A DNA stretch of 64,000 bases, from positions 1,155,399 to 1,219,398 of the forward strand of contig NC_087383.1 in the NCBI RefSeq assembly GCF_963675165.1, given 5' to 3'. The notes beneath the pieces are model-generated. The model worked only from the letters and a program-made list of their open reading frames with translations. It was not told the origin of the DNA and made no database searches. Source of the DNA: Halichondria panicea. Its lineage: Eukaryota > Porifera > Demospongiae > Suberitida > Halichondriidae. The translations under genes were made by a program, and so were the position numbers. This document shows positions 63,544 through 64,000 of the stretch, piece by piece (the first letter of the stretch is position 1; every line of letters begins with the position of its first letter).

Positions 63544-64000
63544 CTGTGGATAGAGATATATAATTATAGTGTTATTAGCAAATAATTATAATACTTTACA
63601 AGAAAGACACAGTTATACGTTAATTTCTCCCTGAAATGGCCCCCTGCCCTTAGATTCAAACACATGGTATTAATGCCCCCTAGATTTTCTCTTGGACATT
63701 TCCTAGAAAATGTTGACATAATAATAATTAGATCAACAGTACAAGGTTATGGCCGTTGAAAGATGTTCAACTACAATATCAACGATTATACGATTAGAAA
63801 GAGACCAATCAAATGGTGTCATAAAAATTCAGAGATAAAAATATTTAAAATTTAGCCGTACTATGAATGAAGTCCAAGATCAAAAAATGACATACAATGT
63901 ACATATGACAACATTTTTTTCCTATCATCTGAAAGGTCTTTTTCTAAGCTTTCAGAAAATCATAAAAGTTTTGACATTGGATCAACATTACTAAGTTATG
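63544..64000. other. Upstream intron of the OTUD7-like gene
   Basis: Non-coding up to the window edge; further 5' exons of the gene are expected beyond 64000. Confidence 0.5.

Overview
The window looks like nuclear DNA of an early-branching animal, most likely a demosponge. It is AT-rich, has intron-bearing animal genes (DHX34, GRAM-domain, KLF and OTUD7/Cezanne families), introns often of 50-150 bp, very many short palindromic transposons, TGCATGCA-rich spacers and long CA/TG tracts. The sponge call is an inference from this texture and from the lineage-restricted-looking families; no rRNA or barcode gene is present.

Positions 1-50.7 kb are a young segmental-duplication array. Its main content is eight members of an unrecognised protein family in two subfamilies, all on the + strand. 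Subfamily A: A1 (1-1636, cut by the window edge), A2 (36687-38861), A3 (46038-47663), A4 (48135-49885, one frameshift). Subfamily B: B1 (19965-21572), B2 (30195-31790), B3 (33171-35093), B4 (43230-44906). Between them lie copies of the C-terminal exons of DHX34, an RNA helicase of nonsense-mediated decay: D1 (2084-19522, split by about 15 kb of foreign DNA), D2 (39987-42766) and last-exon-only pieces at 32462 and 45613. The order A1-D1-B1 recurs as A2-D2-B4, so a whole block was copied. Every DHX34 copy seen is a tail without a helicase core, and the two long ones carry different lesions. The A/B genes share a promoter design: GGT(GG)TTTCCC or GGTAATTCCCC boxes, then a TATA box, a short non-coding first exon, and an intron that ends just before the ATG. 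Many have DSGYSS-type motifs in their C-terminal tails.

The 15 kb inside D1 (3.0-18.0 kb) holds a 5'-truncated LINE in a DHX34 exon, two paralogous minus-strand genes for MGxxxS glycine-zipper proteins (5295-6167 and 16153-16983), a KDZ-like transposase C-terminus (9823-11277), an HMG-box gene (11707-13138) and many MITEs. An 85-bp inverted repeat (4645-4729 and 17213-17297) brackets most of it. A multi-exon gene (23835-29167) of a type I associate with expanded sponge/cnidarian families lies between B1 and B2.

From 50.9 kb on, ordinary single-copy genes follow: a GRAMD2-like membrane protein (50941-54047, +), a small acidic protein (54326-54598, -), a three-finger KLF transcription factor (57450-59091, +) and an OTUD7/Cezanne-type deubiquitinase (59792-63543, -, 5' end outside the window).

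Functionally, the array combines putative beta-TrCP-like degron repeats with kappaB-like promoter boxes, and a Cezanne-type deubiquitinase lies nearby. That would fit a fast-evolving, NF-kB-connected stress or immune gene family, but this is a hypothesis.
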